64,000 bases of DNA from 54-19 sp038210655 (GCA_038210655.1 JBBQWM010000013.1:1-64000), one strand, 5' to 3'. Positions 15,386 to 24,296 are shown, counted from the stretch's first letter. Notes: generated from the sequence alone by a model not told the origin. Program-made: numbers and translations.

Positions 15386-17209
15386 ATGCTTAACACTTCA
15401 CACTTGACAGATTATCTTACAAATTTACCCTTGCTACAAGTTCCCTCTTCGCTTTTGCAAAGCGCACTCGATGAAGGGCTACGGATCGGGCGCACCCGAA
15501 CCGGCTTGATTGCCTTTTTTGATTACGAGGAAGGACGCGAGGCGGGCGATGAGCTTCAGTTGCTGCGCCAATTTTTCACCTATGAAGCGGCCCGCGCTAA
15601 AGCCAGCTTTATCCGTGACAATAATACAACCCCCGACGAAAATCCTCTGACCCTCTGGTTGCCCAAAGGCCCAACCCTCAAGAGTATTATGAGCGAAACT
15701 GGTATCCGGCGGGTGTTGGTCTTACCGCTCTCGAACCCCAGCAATGGTTTGGCAAATGGTTTTATGTTGTTGCTTTTGCCGCGCAACGAGCGCGATGCCG
15801 GAACAGGTAGCCTGACTCTCAGCAGCGACGAATTGGTCGGTCTTATTTCGTTTAGTCGGGCAACTGGCAACGCCTGGTATAGTCTTCGCTCGCTGACCAA
15901 TGTTTCGCGCCGCCTGGAAGACCTGGTATTGCTCAACGAAATTGCGACCGCCATTACTTCCAACCGCGATTTGGGCGACCTGCTTCAGCAGATCATGAGT
16001 ACCACCAGTCAGCTTTTGCGCTCTAGTGCCTGTACCCTGATGCTGATGGATCACAAGACCGACGAACTGGTCTTTAAAATTCCAGAGGGCGAGAAAAGCG
16101 ATAAGTTGCGGGAGTTCCGCCAGCCTGCCGGAAGTGGGATCAGTGGCTATGTCGCTCGGATCGGGGAGCCGGTCATCGTTAATGATGTCACCAACGACCC
16201 GCGCTTTAACGCAAAGGTCGATTTGAATACCGGGTTTAAGACCCGCGCCGTGATGTGCGCCCCGATGATCGTGCGCGAGAAGCTAATCGGCGTGATCGAG
16301 GTTATTAACAAGCTGGACAAAAGTCCCTATAACAACAACGATATGGCCCTCCTGACGACCCTGGCGGCTCAGGCGGCTATCGCTATCGAAAACGCCCAGC
16401 TTTATGCCGATCTCAAAGACGAGCGTGACCGACTGGTTGCTAAAGAAGAAGAAGTCCGGCGCGATCTGGGGCGCGACCTGCACGACGGCCCGGCCCAGGT
16501 TATTAGCGGCATTGCCATGCGGATTGCCTTTATCAAAAAGCTTTTGGAAAATGAGCCAGTCAGAGTGCCGGAGCAGTTGGACGAGGTTGAGAAAGTCGCC
16601 CTGACTGCCGCTAAAGACATCCGTAGTATGATGTTTGGCTTGCGCCCTCTCATGCTCGAAACGAAAGGGCTGATCCCAACTCTGGAGGCTTACGTCGAGA
16701 AGTTACAAACCGACCCCTGGCAGACCCACCTGGAAGTCCACAATTTTGGTGATAACGAGGATAATTACGTTCGGTTGCCGCACAACGCCGAAGGAGCGGT
16801 CTTTATTATTATCCAGGAAGCGGTTAACAATATTCGTAAACACGCTGCACCCAAAAATGTCTGGATCGAACTCGATTACGGTCAGGATGCCAGTACTATC
16901 GTAGTGCGCGACGATGGCAAAGGGTTTGATAGCCGGGCGGTCGCCGACCGCTATGATGAGCGAGGCAGCTTTGGCCTTCTGAACATGCGCGAACGCGCCC
17001 GGTTGATTGGGGCGGACTATGATCTGTTCTCGCAATCGGGGCAGGGTACGACTATTGTGCTAACTGTGCCGCACAATGTTGTTCAGCGCGGCCCAACCGG
17101 AACCGGCGTACTTAATACCAACGCCACCCCTAATGGCAATGGGAACGGTAGTGGTCTAAAACCGATCACCGGCCCCCTTACCGGCGCGAGTCTATCGGGC
17201 GGGCAGTAA
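15386..17209 (+). CDS. GAF-domain sensor histidine kinase (HisKA_3/NarL type)
   Basis: 607-residue cytosolic kinase without membrane segments. Residues about 1-175 form a divergent GAF-like region, residues about 185-340 a second, clear GAF domain (LNEIATAITSNRDLGDLLQQ at its start, PAGSGISGYVARIGEPVIV, GVIEVINKL, AAIAIENAQLYADL at its end). The dimerisation domain has RRDLGRDLHDGPAQVISGIA with the phospho-accepting His, and the HATPase part has IIQEAVNNIRKHA, VRDDGKGFD and GSFGLLNMRERARLIGA. Such kinases pair with LuxR-type response regulators; none is in the window. A Gly/Asn-rich tail (residues about 575-607) ends the protein. Confidence 0.9.
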   Translation: MLNTSHLTDYLTNLPLLQVPSSLLQSALDEGLRIGRTRTGLIAFFDYEEGREAGDELQLLRQFFTYEAARAKASFIRDNNTTPDENPLTLWLPKGPTLKSIMSETGIRRVLVLPLSNPSNGLANGFMLLLLPRNERDAGTGSLTLSSDELVGLISFSRATGNAWYSLRSLTNVSRRLEDLVLLNEIATAITSNRDLGDLLQQIMSTTSQLLRSSACTLMLMDHKTDELVFKIPEGEKSDKLREFRQPAGSGISGYVARIGEPVIVNDVTNDPRFNAKVDLNTGFKTRAVMCAPMIVREKLIGVIEVINKLDKSPYNNNDMALLTTLAAQAAIAIENAQLYADLKDERDRLVAKEEEVRRDLGRDLHDGPAQVISGIAMRIAFIKKLLENEPVRVPEQLDEVEKVALTAAKDIRSMMFGLRPLMLETKGLIPTLEAYVEKLQTDPWQTHLEVHNFGDNEDNYVRLPHNAEGAVFIIIQEAVNNIRKHAAPKNVWIELDYGQDASTIVVRDDGKGFDSRAVADRYDERGSFGLLNMRERARLIGADYDLFSQSGQGTTIVLTVPHNVVQRGPTGTGVLNTNATPNGNGNGSGLKPITGPLTGASLSGGQ

Positions 17210-17224
17210 CGGAGTTAGATTTAT

Positions 17225-17593
17225 ATGACTATCGAAGCCTCAAAAACCTTTTATTCAGAAGCTCCCGAAGTTCAGGCCATCGAGCGCCTGTATGAGATTG
17301 GAATTACCCAGCAAAGCGAAGTTTTGGCTTATCTCGGCCAATCCACTTTTTTGCTCCCACTTTTGCAGGAAGCTTTTCAGCAAATCAAGATTTATTTACC
17401 AGAGTCGCAGCTTTTTTTAGAGCTAGTGACCGACCCAGAAATCCCGAATGATTCTAAATTGGTAGTCTTTATTTCTCCAAAAGACGAACCAGAGCCAGCC
17501 TTTGAGAAGTTCAAGCAGTTTCAGAAGAAATGGTGGCTGATAGCTTCTAAACAAGCTAAAGGTCAGCTTTATATAATGCCGGAATATCGATGA
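17225..17593 (+). CDS. hypothetical protein (122 aa)
   Basis: Not recognised. A soluble 122-residue protein that starts 15 bases after the kinase stop codon, with GGAG before the ATG, so it is probably cotranscribed. The first half is predicted helical (QAIERLYEIGITQQSEVLAY), the second half alternates strands (LVTDPEIPNDSKLVVFISPK). The plan resembles small proteins of uncharacterised toxin-antitoxin-like loci in Cyanobacteria, but I cannot assign it. No partner gene follows on this strand. Confidence 0.6.
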   Translation: MTIEASKTFYSEAPEVQAIERLYEIGITQQSEVLAYLGQSTFLLPLLQEAFQQIKIYLPESQLFLELVTDPEIPNDSKLVVFISPKDEPEPAFEKFKQFQKKWWLIASKQAKGQLYIMPEYR

Positions 17594-17655
17594 GCTTCGA
17601 GGATGGGTCAGCTTTCTATGCTGGATCAATTGTAGCTGAAAGCTACAGCAAGAGT

Positions 17656-18015
17656 TTAATCGAGTTTAGCTCTGATCTCGCGTAGGCCCTGGCTGTAATT
17701 TTTGATCCAGTCGTCGCGTTTGGACTTGAGTTTTGCCAGCTTGCGTTCGTAGACTTCTTCGAGCGAGAGGTTGTAGGCGGTGCAGACCTCAAACAGACTA
17801 AAAAGAATGTCGCCCATCTCGTCGCCGAGTTTTGCGCGGGCTTCCTCGCGCTGGTAAATCTCAAGCTCCATTACCTCTTTGACCAATTCGCCCAATTCTT
17901 CCACTAATGCCAGCGTCGCGCCCAACCGAGGGTGTTTCAAATCTTCGCCCAGCATTTCGGCGGCTTCGGTCTGGTGTTGGGCCAACGTTTTGCCGCCGTT
18001 ATTTTCTTGTGACAT
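17656..18015 (-). CDS. MazG-like nucleotide pyrophosphohydrolase
   Basis: 119 residues of the all-alpha NTP pyrophosphatase superfamily. The first metal-binding motif is EELGELVKEVMELE (E-E-x-x-E), the second is GDEMGDILFSLFEVC (E-x-x-D), followed by the conserved basic KRDDWIKN near the end. A single MazG domain of this size cleaves nucleoside triphosphates to monophosphate and pyrophosphate, probably in house-cleaning. The start is ATG 18015 with GGAAAG upstream. It lies 47 bases downstream of the MBL-fold gene on the same strand and could share its transcript. Confidence 0.85.
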   Translation of the reverse strand: MSQENNGGKTLAQHQTEAAEMLGEDLKHPRLGATLALVEELGELVKEVMELEIYQREEARAKLGDEMGDILFSLFEVCTAYNLSLEEVYERKLAKLKSKRDDWIKNYSQGLREIRAKLD

Positions 18016-18062
18016 AGCTTTCCAATCGGTTTGTAATTATTTACGTGTATCTGGTTGAATAA

Positions 18063-19055
18063 TTAGGTCTGTTGACTTACCAGTGAATAAAGCTTAATTT
18101 TCTCGGCCCCGGCGCTTTCCTGATTGGAGATGCCCAACTCGGCGGCGGCGACCGGATCAACTACGGTGCTATCCGGGTTGAGCATTGCGCTATCTTCGGC
18201 CCGCACTTCATCAGGGGCCAGTTCGAGCGCTGTTACCTGGCCCCCGTGTTCAAGCATAATCAAATAGGCCAGAACTTGCCGGGCTGCCGCAGGCCACAGG
18301 CGGCGGTCTACATCCTGGTAGATGCGTTCCACGATTTGCGGAATGGTCTTGGCCCCGGTCGTCAGGGCCTCGGTAAGCTGTTGCTGGCGGGCCTGCCGGT
18401 GCAGAATATACTCGCGGATTTTCGCCGCTGGAGTGGGGATTTCCGGGCCGTGTCCGCCATAGATCACTTTAGCCTGGCTCCATTTTTCTTCCAATAGCCG
18501 GAGCGAGGCCATATAATGCGCCATATCCCCTTTGGGCGGTGCGACTATCGTTGTTCCTACCCCCAGAATGTTATCGCCGGTAAACAGCGCGTCCTCTTGT
18601 TCAAAATAAAAGCAAAGATGGTCGGTGGCGTGACCGGGGGTGTAGATCGCGGTCAGGGTCACGCCCGCCGTGTATAGTCGTTCGCCATCGTCCAATTCGA
18701 TCTGATGCGGAAAGCTGGCGCTGCGATGGGCCGCGACCGGCGCTCCGGTTAACTCGCTCAGACGGGCCGCCCCTGGATAGTGGTCTGGATGACCGTGTGT
18801 TACCAGAATTAGGCCGATCTTGCCGCCGCGCTCGGTAGCGCTCTCCACTAAAGTTTGCAAATGGCTTTCGATTACGGGGCCGGGGTCGATCACCGCCAGT
18901 TCTGGCCCGACCCCGATCAGGTAGCTATTCGTACCGGTCAGGGTCATCGGGCCAGGGTTGGGAGCGCGTAGCCGTTGCACCCGCTCGGTTAGAGTGGCAA
19001 TTTCAGATTTAGCCCCGGAGGGAGCAAGGCCGTGATTTTCGGTTGGTTCGGACAC
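18063..19055 (-). CDS. MBL-fold metallohydrolase, LACTB2-like
   Basis: About 330 residues. The metallo-beta-lactamase core contains NPGPMTLTGTNSYLIG, AVIDPGP, the metal motif LVTHGHPDHYPGA (HxHxDH), YTPGHATDHLCFY, LFTGDNILG, and IYGGHGPEI; a C-terminal winged-helix part (residues about 235-300) includes RRLWPAAARQVLAYLIMLEHGG. This plan is that of LACTB2-like proteins, including endoribonucleases, but hydrolysis of small esters is equally possible. The start is placed at GTG 19055 because AAGGAG (reverse strand, 19063-19068) lies 7 bases upstream; the in-frame ATG at 19073 precedes that site. Confidence 0.85.
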   Translation of the reverse strand: MSEPTENHGLAPSGAKSEIATLTERVQRLRAPNPGPMTLTGTNSYLIGVGPELAVIDPGPVIESHLQTLVESATERGGKIGLILVTHGHPDHYPGAARLSELTGAPVAAHRSASFPHQIELDDGERLYTAGVTLTAIYTPGHATDHLCFYFEQEDALFTGDNILGVGTTIVAPPKGDMAHYMASLRLLEEKWSQAKVIYGGHGPEIPTPAAKIREYILHRQARQQQLTEALTTGAKTIPQIVERIYQDVDRRLWPAAARQVLAYLIMLEHGGQVTALELAPDEVRAEDSAMLNPDSTVVDPVAAAELGISNQESAGAEKIKLYSLVSQQT

Positions 19056-19155
19056 CACAAAACTCCTTTGCATAATTATAGGTTTTGAATAATTGCTTTG
19101 AATTTATGTTTGAGCGATCATTTTCTATAGCAACTTGCAAAACGACTAATCCGTT

Positions 19156-19237
19156 CTTGGTAGGGGCGACTCTTGTGGTCGCCCGTGAAGACGGTGCAGG
19201 GTCTCCGAGGGCGACCACAAGGGTCGCCCCTACCAAG
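19156..19237. repeat. GGGCGACC hairpin element
   Basis: Arms CTTGGTAGGGGCGACTCTTG and CAAGGGTCGCCCCTACCAAG surround a 40-base middle. TATAGCAACTTGCAAAA at 19126 lies outside it, matching the outer arms of the copies at 27089 and 36751. Confidence 0.85.
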
Positions 19238-19266
19238 ACCACTCTCTTTGCATCTGCTGTAGGCTC

Positions 19267-20259
19267 TCAACCGAACGCGACTTTTTCGACTGGACGAGTT
19301 GCCAGTAGGGGCCGCTCAGTCAGGTACTTCTCGTAGAATCGGACGGCTCGGCGGGCATATTCGGCCCGGAAAGCAAAATATACACCGCAATGCTCGACCC
19401 CATCCTCGATCCACATTTCTTTGGGGCCTTGCGCGGCAGCATAGAGCCGATAAGCGCAATTGACCGGAACCAGCGTATCAGCGCCTCCGTGAACGATGTA
19501 GACCGGGCGGGGAGCAATTTTGGCGATTTCGTTGATGGGGGCAAAATCGGCCCAGCGATAGCCGGTACGAGCGTTAAAAAGCTTTCCGGCAATATCTACC
19601 ACCGGGCGACTGGGCAGGTGGGTTTGCTTTTGCCAGACGTGCGAAATAATCTCGCGCTGGCTGGCAAAGGCGCTATCGGCCCACACTGCCATCACATCCG
19701 CATCGCGAGCCGTGGCGGTCAGCACCACCGCCGCACCCATCGAGCCGCCCAAAAGCCCCAGCAACGGATGTTCGATCCGGCTTTTGACGTAGCGCAGGGC
19801 CGCCTGTATATCTTCCAGTTCGCGGTGACCGAGCGTTATGAGTTCACCTTCCCGGCGATTAAAACCGTGCGCTCGGTAATCGAACAGCAAAACGTTAAAG
19901 CCGTTGCGCCACAAGATCGAACTGATCCCCAGCACATCCTCTTTTTTGCCTCGATAGCCACTCACACAGACCACCACCCGGCGCGTATCGGGTCGAGGCA
20001 ACCACCAACCTGCCAGTATCCGATTATTGGCAGTCGGGAAGCTGACTTCTTCGTAATCCACATTAGTCTCGAACGGGCTAAAAGTGTAGGCCTCCCCCGG
20101 ATCGACCGGCTTTAGCCCGGTCAACTGATCGACCAGATAGCGGGCCGCTCCCAGCGAAACCAGACTGGAAACCCCTCCGACCGCCAGACCTGCCACCCCT
20201 AAACGTTTCCAGGTTTTATTGGAGGGGCGCTCATTGGTTTCTACACGATTTTTTGCCAT
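19267..20259 (-). CDS. membrane-anchored alpha/beta hydrolase
   Basis: 330 residues. An N-terminal hydrophobic segment (residues about 20-45, LGVAGLAVGGVSSLVSLGAA) suggests anchoring or export. The hydrolase core has VVVCVSGYRGKKEDVLG, FDYRAHGFNRREGE, the elbow LLGGSMGAAVVL (G-x-S-x-G with Ser), and YIVHGGADTLVP supplying the acid; a His near EDGVEHCGVYF completes the triad. It resembles YqkD/BAAT-like or serine-aminopeptidase-type hydrolases of unknown substrate. The stop lies near repeat sequence. It is divergent from the TrmB-type regulator gene with 210 bases between. Confidence 0.8.
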   Translation of the reverse strand: MAKNRVETNERPSNKTWKRLGVAGLAVGGVSSLVSLGAARYLVDQLTGLKPVDPGEAYTFSPFETNVDYEEVSFPTANNRILAGWWLPRPDTRRVVVCVSGYRGKKEDVLGISSILWRNGFNVLLFDYRAHGFNRREGELITLGHRELEDIQAALRYVKSRIEHPLLGLLGGSMGAAVVLTATARDADVMAVWADSAFASQREIISHVWQKQTHLPSRPVVDIAGKLFNARTGYRWADFAPINEIAKIAPRPVYIVHGGADTLVPVNCAYRLYAAAQGPKEMWIEDGVEHCGVYFAFRAEYARRAVRFYEKYLTERPLLATRPVEKVAFG

Positions 20260-20469
20260 TGTTATTACCCCGTATATTCCGAATAACCCAATTAGGCTTG
20301 TTTATTCTGGCTAAATTTTACACCCGGTAGCGGATAGAGTCCAGCCTGAACGTGACACCTACCGACTTTGTGATGTGTTATAATAAGTTTTAATGGAAGC
20401 ATTAAAACCTGCTTGTAAAGCTATTTCCGATCACTCGATAAGTATTATACGGTTTGTTACCCGGAGGAG

Positions 20470-21318
20470 ATGAGAGAGAATTTGAATGATGAGCTGGTAG
20501 ATCAGTTGCGCGAGGTGGGTCTAACCGCGAACGAGGCCAAGATTTATATCAATATGCTAGGCCGCCCGCTTTTTAAGGCTGCCGAGATCGCTCAGGTGGC
20601 CGAAGTACCTCGCCCGAAAGTTTATGAAGCGTTGAGTAATTTGTTGGCAAAGGGGTTTTGTTTCCCGGTCGCTGGGGCTGTCGCCCAATATAGCGCGGTG
20701 GCCCCCGAAGAAGCCCTTCCCGCTTATCAGCAACGTCAGGAACACGATCTGGAACGCACCTTGCACGACCGTCGCTTGAAAATAGGCCAACTGGTTGAAC
20801 GGTTGGAGCCGCTTCATCAGGCGGGCCGAACTGAAACCGGCCTGTTGCGCTATATCGATATTCTGACCGAGCGCGGACGGGTTACACAGGTCGCTAATGA
20901 CTTACTTAGTAGCGCCAACCGTTCGATCCTCATGTTCGAGAAAGAGCCTTACGCTCAGGATTTGCGAACGCTCAATTCCTACGAAATCGCGGCCAGCCAT
21001 CGTGGAGTGGAGGTGCGCTGCGTCTTTGAGACGACCGTCCGCAACCTTAATAACCGGGCGAATGCCCTCCGTGAGGCCGGGGCCGAAGTCCGCCTAACCG
21101 AGGCGTTACCAATGAAATTGATTGTGACCGACGACCGGGCTGCTATTTGCGCTCTGCGCGACCCGATCACTGGTCAGCAAAGTCTGACCAGTTTGCGGAT
21201 CGAACACCCCGATTTTACGCGGGCGATGCGGTTGCTCTTCGAGAGTATCTGGCAAACCGCCACGATTTTTGGGGCCTCTAGCGGACACGAGCATGCCGGA
21301 GCAGTTCGGAAAGAGTGA
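20470..21318 (+). CDS. TrmB family transcriptional regulator
   Basis: 282 residues. The N-terminal winged helix-turn-helix is LREVGLTANEAKIYINMLGR with AEIAQVAEVPRPKVYEALSN, the TrmB signature, followed by a coiled-coil linker (residues about 75-120) and a C-terminal ligand-binding-like domain with phospholipase-D-like folds (LLSSANRSILMFEKEPY, RGVEVRCVFE, EVRLTEALPMKLIVTDD). TrmB proteins control sugar uptake in archaea; in Chloroflexota similar proteins act on unknown ligands. GGAGGA is only one base from the ATG at 20470, so TTG 20482 may be the true start. The tungstate-type binding protein gene downstream could be a target. Confidence 0.85.
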   Translation: MRENLNDELVDQLREVGLTANEAKIYINMLGRPLFKAAEIAQVAEVPRPKVYEALSNLLAKGFCFPVAGAVAQYSAVAPEEALPAYQQRQEHDLERTLHDRRLKIGQLVERLEPLHQAGRTETGLLRYIDILTERGRVTQVANDLLSSANRSILMFEKEPYAQDLRTLNSYEIAASHRGVEVRCVFETTVRNLNNRANALREAGAEVRLTEALPMKLIVTDDRAAICALRDPITGQQSLTSLRIEHPDFTRAMRLLFESIWQTATIFGASSGHEHAGAVRKE

Positions 21319-21568
21319 GACGATTTACGATTTACGATTTACCCCCAGAGGGGGCGAGGCCGCGATTTACGATTTACGATTTACGATTTACGATTTACGA
21401 TTTACGATTTACGATTTGAAGCAGTCAGTCCATGTCATTCTGAGGCAGGGGATTACCCTAATGTTTGCCAAAGATAGCTCCCCGCCGAAGAATCTAGACC
21501 CTTCGGGGTTTCACCCATTTTGGGGGCTGCTGCTGACACGGCTGAGTAGTTATTTACGATTTACGATT
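21319..21568. repeat. ACGATTT heptamer arrays
   Basis: Two blocks of ACGATTT units: 21319-21342 and, after a short CCCCAGAGGGGGCGAGGCC interruption, eight units at 21362-21417; ATTTACGATTTACGATTAGG follows at 21551-21570. A CATTCTGAG/GAAGAATCT type stretch (21434-21495), related to the element at 49883-50008, separates them. The first array begins right after the TrmB stop codon. Confidence 0.85.
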
Positions 21569-21639
21569 AGGAACCGTCTATTGTTGAGATTGACTGGACT
21601 TAAAAAACAAAGGTCCCGGTGGGGTGGGAGTAGCCCTTT

Positions 21640-21750
21640 ATCGCGGGCGGAAGCCCGCTCCTACAAAAGGGAGGGTCGCTCCTACAAAGTGGAGGGCCGT
21701 TTCTGCAAAAGGGAGGGTCGCTCCTACAAAGTGGAGGGTCGCTTTTGCAA
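21640..21750. repeat. GGAGGGTCGCTCCTACAAA tandem block
   Basis: Successive copies of roughly 21-24-base units (GGAGGGTCGCTCCTACAAAR, GGAGGGCCGTTTCTGCAAAA) in direct order. They are related to the GGAGCGA hairpin at 14386-14463 and cover the probable start of the following lipoprotein gene. Confidence 0.75.
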
Positions 21751-22726
21751 AAAGGGTTGGCTGGTTCTTTACGCTTATATGGTGGTGCTGCTGGGCTTAA
21801 GCGTGTTGTTGACGGCTTGTTCGACCGACCGCAAGGCGGTTGAACCGCGCTGGTTGGTGCTGGTTACGACCCAGGAGTTAGAAGATTCTGGGCTGCTGGA
21901 TGTCTTGCTGCCGCCTTTCGAGCAGAGTAGTGGGGTGCGGGTCAAACGATTGCCGTTAACGACGGCCAAAGCGCTCGAATATGCTTCGCTGGCAGGGGTT
22001 GATGTGCTGCTGCTACCGGCAGGGGCGGCTTTTGATAAGCTGGCCGGGCCTGCTCCAACCCTGCCACCCTTCCAAAGTCAGCCTTATCCTACCCCAACGG
22101 TTGCCACCGGGCCACTGCCCGAACCCTCTCCCCAGCCTTTCGGTTATCTATTTAATGAGCGTCGGCTGGCTCTTTGGAGTGAATTGGTTGTAATAGCCCC
22201 GGCTGATGACCCCCTGAAATTGCGTGATCTGCCCGATTTGGCAAATGTTTTCAAGCGTATCGCTCTGAGTAATGCCCGGTTTTACGCTCCCGGCCCCAAG
22301 TCAGAGCCGGGATACTATGCTTTTGAACAGCGGATTTGGGGCTTGATCGGGCGGGATGATCTTAAAGATCGGGGGAGCGGCTATCGGCAGGTGGATAGTG
22401 ATATTGTCAGTTTGCTCAAACAAGCCGCCGACGAGCAGGCGTATACATTTGTCACTGCTGCTACTTTTGTAGCCAATCAGGAGAAACTAAAAGGTAAATT
22501 AGAAATCGGCTTTACTGGCGATTATGCTTTATTTTTACCCTACGAATTAGCTACCCCTAATAATATTGGTTCACAAGATCGCGATGTAAAGCTGGCCCGA
22601 ACTTTAATCGCTTACTTGACTAATCAAAAAACGCAGGCTACTATTAGTGAATATAAAAAACCCTCTTTTAGCACTCCACTTTACCGCCCTTATTATTTTC
22701 CGGTCTATGTACCGTCTCGTAACTAA
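21731..22726 (+). CDS. tungstate-type ABC substrate-binding lipoprotein (TupA-like)
   Basis: About 331 residues. A lipoprotein signal peptide ends in VVLLGLSVLLTACSTD, so the mature protein should be anchored at Cys through lipid. The domain begins LVLVTTQELEDSGLLDVLLP followed by PFEQSSGVRVKRLPL, the pattern of tungstate/molybdate-binding TupA proteins, and ends with LARTLIAYLTNQKTQATISE. A Pro-rich insert (PAPTLPPFQSQPYPTPT region) separates the lobes, and no permease or ATPase gene adjoins it, so ligand and role are open. The open frame reaches back to 21269 through pure repeats; GTG 21731, preceded by GGGAGGG at a 12-base distance, gives a proper positively charged signal start. Confidence 0.65.
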   Translation: MEGRFCKKGWLVLYAYMVVLLGLSVLLTACSTDRKAVEPRWLVLVTTQELEDSGLLDVLLPPFEQSSGVRVKRLPLTTAKALEYASLAGVDVLLLPAGAAFDKLAGPAPTLPPFQSQPYPTPTVATGPLPEPSPQPFGYLFNERRLALWSELVVIAPADDPLKLRDLPDLANVFKRIALSNARFYAPGPKSEPGYYAFEQRIWGLIGRDDLKDRGSGYRQVDSDIVSLLKQAADEQAYTFVTAATFVANQEKLKGKLEIGFTGDYALFLPYELATPNNIGSQDRDVKLARTLIAYLTNQKTQATISEYKKPSFSTPLYRPYYFPVYVPSRN

Positions 22727-23150
22727 GTCTTTCGGATTAGTCCTTTAGTACCCCCTGACCCGTACCGAAAGTACCATTTGTAGGTTCAATAAACCGATTT
22801 ATAATAAAGCCAGAAATTGGTGCAGTTTAGATGCAACAATTTGAAAGCCTGGACGTTTTATCAAATAGAGAATTAGAAAAGGACTGGCCGAGCTAGTTAA
22901 GCAAGAAGTACTTTAACCGTTTGTGATCTGTATCATATCGAGGCGGCACTTTTCCCAGTAAAATAGCATATGTTTGATAGAAGCAGGAACAATCTTAATA
23001 TCGGCACTATATATTAAGAATCGACATGCGGTGGTATCTATCTTGCTATAAAAATAGGCAAGTGGTCAGCGGAGGGGATAGGTCTAATCAGCCTATCAGA
23101 ATAGTCGGAGCCTGGTACCCGACAATAAAAAAGGCCGGTAGGGGTGAACT
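22727..23150. other. intergenic region with no gene seen
   Basis: 424 bases. TTGTAG (22778-22783) and TATAAT (22800-22805), spacing 16, could be a promoter, but it lies 345 bases before the next start codon, so either a long leader or a small RNA would follow. No stable terminator or coding frame is visible in the rest. Confidence 0.4.
22778..22805 (+). promoter_or_regulatory. possible sigma-70-type promoter
   Basis: TTGTAG-16-TATAAT on the plus strand, far upstream of the gene at 23151. The boxes are good but the distance to the gene is unusual. Confidence 0.35.
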
Positions 23151-23783
23151 ATGTTAGCTCACAAATCTGTGTCGCACTCTCGTTCGAGGACAATTTCTAG
23201 CTTTTATTTGTTCATGGCCCTGGCTGCCTTATTGATAATGTTAGCTCTGGCTCTGCCGGGTGCTTTCAAAACCACCTCAGATACGCCGACCGTCGAGAAC
23301 AATTTCAAAACTTATAGCAATTCGCGCTATGGCTATTCTATTGCCTACCCGATCAACTGGCAGATTGTAGATCAGGCCGGACAAGGGGTCTTTACGGCAG
23401 CTTCCTCGATTGCTCAGGATCAACAGGGTGGCACGAATTTTAGCCAGCGCCAGCTTTTGCAGGCTAGTGCAACCGCTTCTCCAATCTACAACTTTAGCAA
23501 GGTAGACGTAGTAGCTTACGATCTGGAATCTGAACTAAGCGCCCACGACTTCTTGTTGGCGAAATCCAGTATGGCCCCCGAAGGCCGTCTAACCGACGTA
23601 AAGGTGGCAGGGCGGGATGCGCTCAAGCTACAAGTCCAGCCCGGTGCGGTTCTCGAAAACCATCAGGATGGCGTACTTTACACTACCGTCTTTGTAACCA
23701 GTGGCAAGCACGGCTACATCATCGCCGGTTTTGCCGCCGCCTCGGTCTTCGATCATATCCTGGAAAGTTTCCAGACCTTCTAA
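23151..23783 (+). CDS. membrane-anchored PsbP/DUF1795-like protein
   Basis: 210 residues. A single N-terminal membrane segment (residues about 18-42, LFMALAALLIMLALALPGAF) would leave the rest outside the membrane. The domain begins FKTYSNSRYGYSIAYPINWQ, typical of PsbP-like or DUF1795-like folds in which Y-G-Y-S-I-x-Y-P-x-x-W opens the domain, and ends GYIIAGFAAASVFDHILESF. Function unknown; similar proteins bind lipids or stabilise complexes. A GGTAGGGGTGA box precedes the ATG. It ends before a strong terminator shared with the RidA gene. Confidence 0.6.
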   Translation: MLAHKSVSHSRSRTISSFYLFMALAALLIMLALALPGAFKTTSDTPTVENNFKTYSNSRYGYSIAYPINWQIVDQAGQGVFTAASSIAQDQQGGTNFSQRQLLQASATASPIYNFSKVDVVAYDLESELSAHDFLLAKSSMAPEGRLTDVKVAGRDALKLQVQPGAVLENHQDGVLYTTVFVTSGKHGYIIAGFAAASVFDHILESFQTF

Positions 23784-23810
23784 ATCTTGAATAGTTCCAC
23801 AAAGGAAAAA

Positions 23811-23842
23811 GAGCAGGTTTGGAACCTGCTCTTTTGCTTTTT
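23811..23842. terminator. bidirectional intrinsic terminator
   Basis: GAGCAGGTT-TGG-AACCTGCTC stem-loop followed by TTTTGCTTTTT, with A-rich sequence (AAAGGAAAAA) on the left side. It serves the PsbP-like gene and the convergent RidA gene, whose stop codon touches the T run. Confidence 0.85.
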
Positions 23843-24230
23843 ATTCGGCTATCGCAATAACCTCGATTTCGATCAGAGCATCTTTGGGCAGACGGGCCAC
23901 TTCGACCGTCGAACGGGCCGGACGGTTATCGCCAAAATAATCGGCATAAATCCCGTTCATCTCAGCAAAGTCGCTCATATGGGCCAAAAAGACGGTCGTC
24001 TTGACCACCTGTTGAAGGCTCATTCCGGCAGCTTCCAAAACTCCCTGTAAATTTTTGAAGACCTGATGAGCCTGTTCGCGTAGTTGCCAGCTTACCAGTT
24101 CACCCGTCGCCGGGTCGATCCCGATCTGCCCGCTAGTATAAACCAGATTACCGACCTTGATCGCCTGACTGTAAGGGCCAAGCGCAGCAGGTGCTTTATC
24201 CGTACTTACAACTTCCTTGTTACTTGCCAT
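23841..24230 (-). CDS. ridA: RidA family enamine/imine deaminase
   Basis: 129-residue RidA/YjgF/TdcF protein, a homotrimer that hydrolyses reactive 2-aminoacrylate to pyruvate and ammonia. The N-terminal APAALGPYSQAIKVGNLVYT and GQIGIDPATGELV are diagnostic, with the conserved Arg in NRPARSTVEVARLPKDALIE that binds the substrate carboxylate; length is normal. AAAGG precedes the ATG. It stands alone, convergent with the PsbP-like gene. Confidence 0.95.
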   Translation of the reverse strand: MASNKEVVSTDKAPAALGPYSQAIKVGNLVYTSGQIGIDPATGELVSWQLREQAHQVFKNLQGVLEAAGMSLQQVVKTTVFLAHMSDFAEMNGIYADYFGDNRPARSTVEVARLPKDALIEIEVIAIAE

Positions 24231-24296
24231 TGCCTTTTCTCCATCTACTTTTCAATTTTTTCGACTATAATGTGTCAGTAACCTTCAAAAATGAGG

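Noticed and set aside
19390..20115. Long open frame (241 codons) on the plus strand
   Set aside because: It lies wholly opposite the alpha/beta hydrolase gene at 19267-20259, which has clear motifs; its own translation matches nothing.
21319..21418. CRISPR array
   Set aside because: Units are 7 bases without spacers; no cas genes in the window.
21269..21730. N-terminal 150 codons of the lipoprotein open frame
   Set aside because: Translated heptamer and GGAGGGTCGC repeats; the signal peptide shows the protein begins later.
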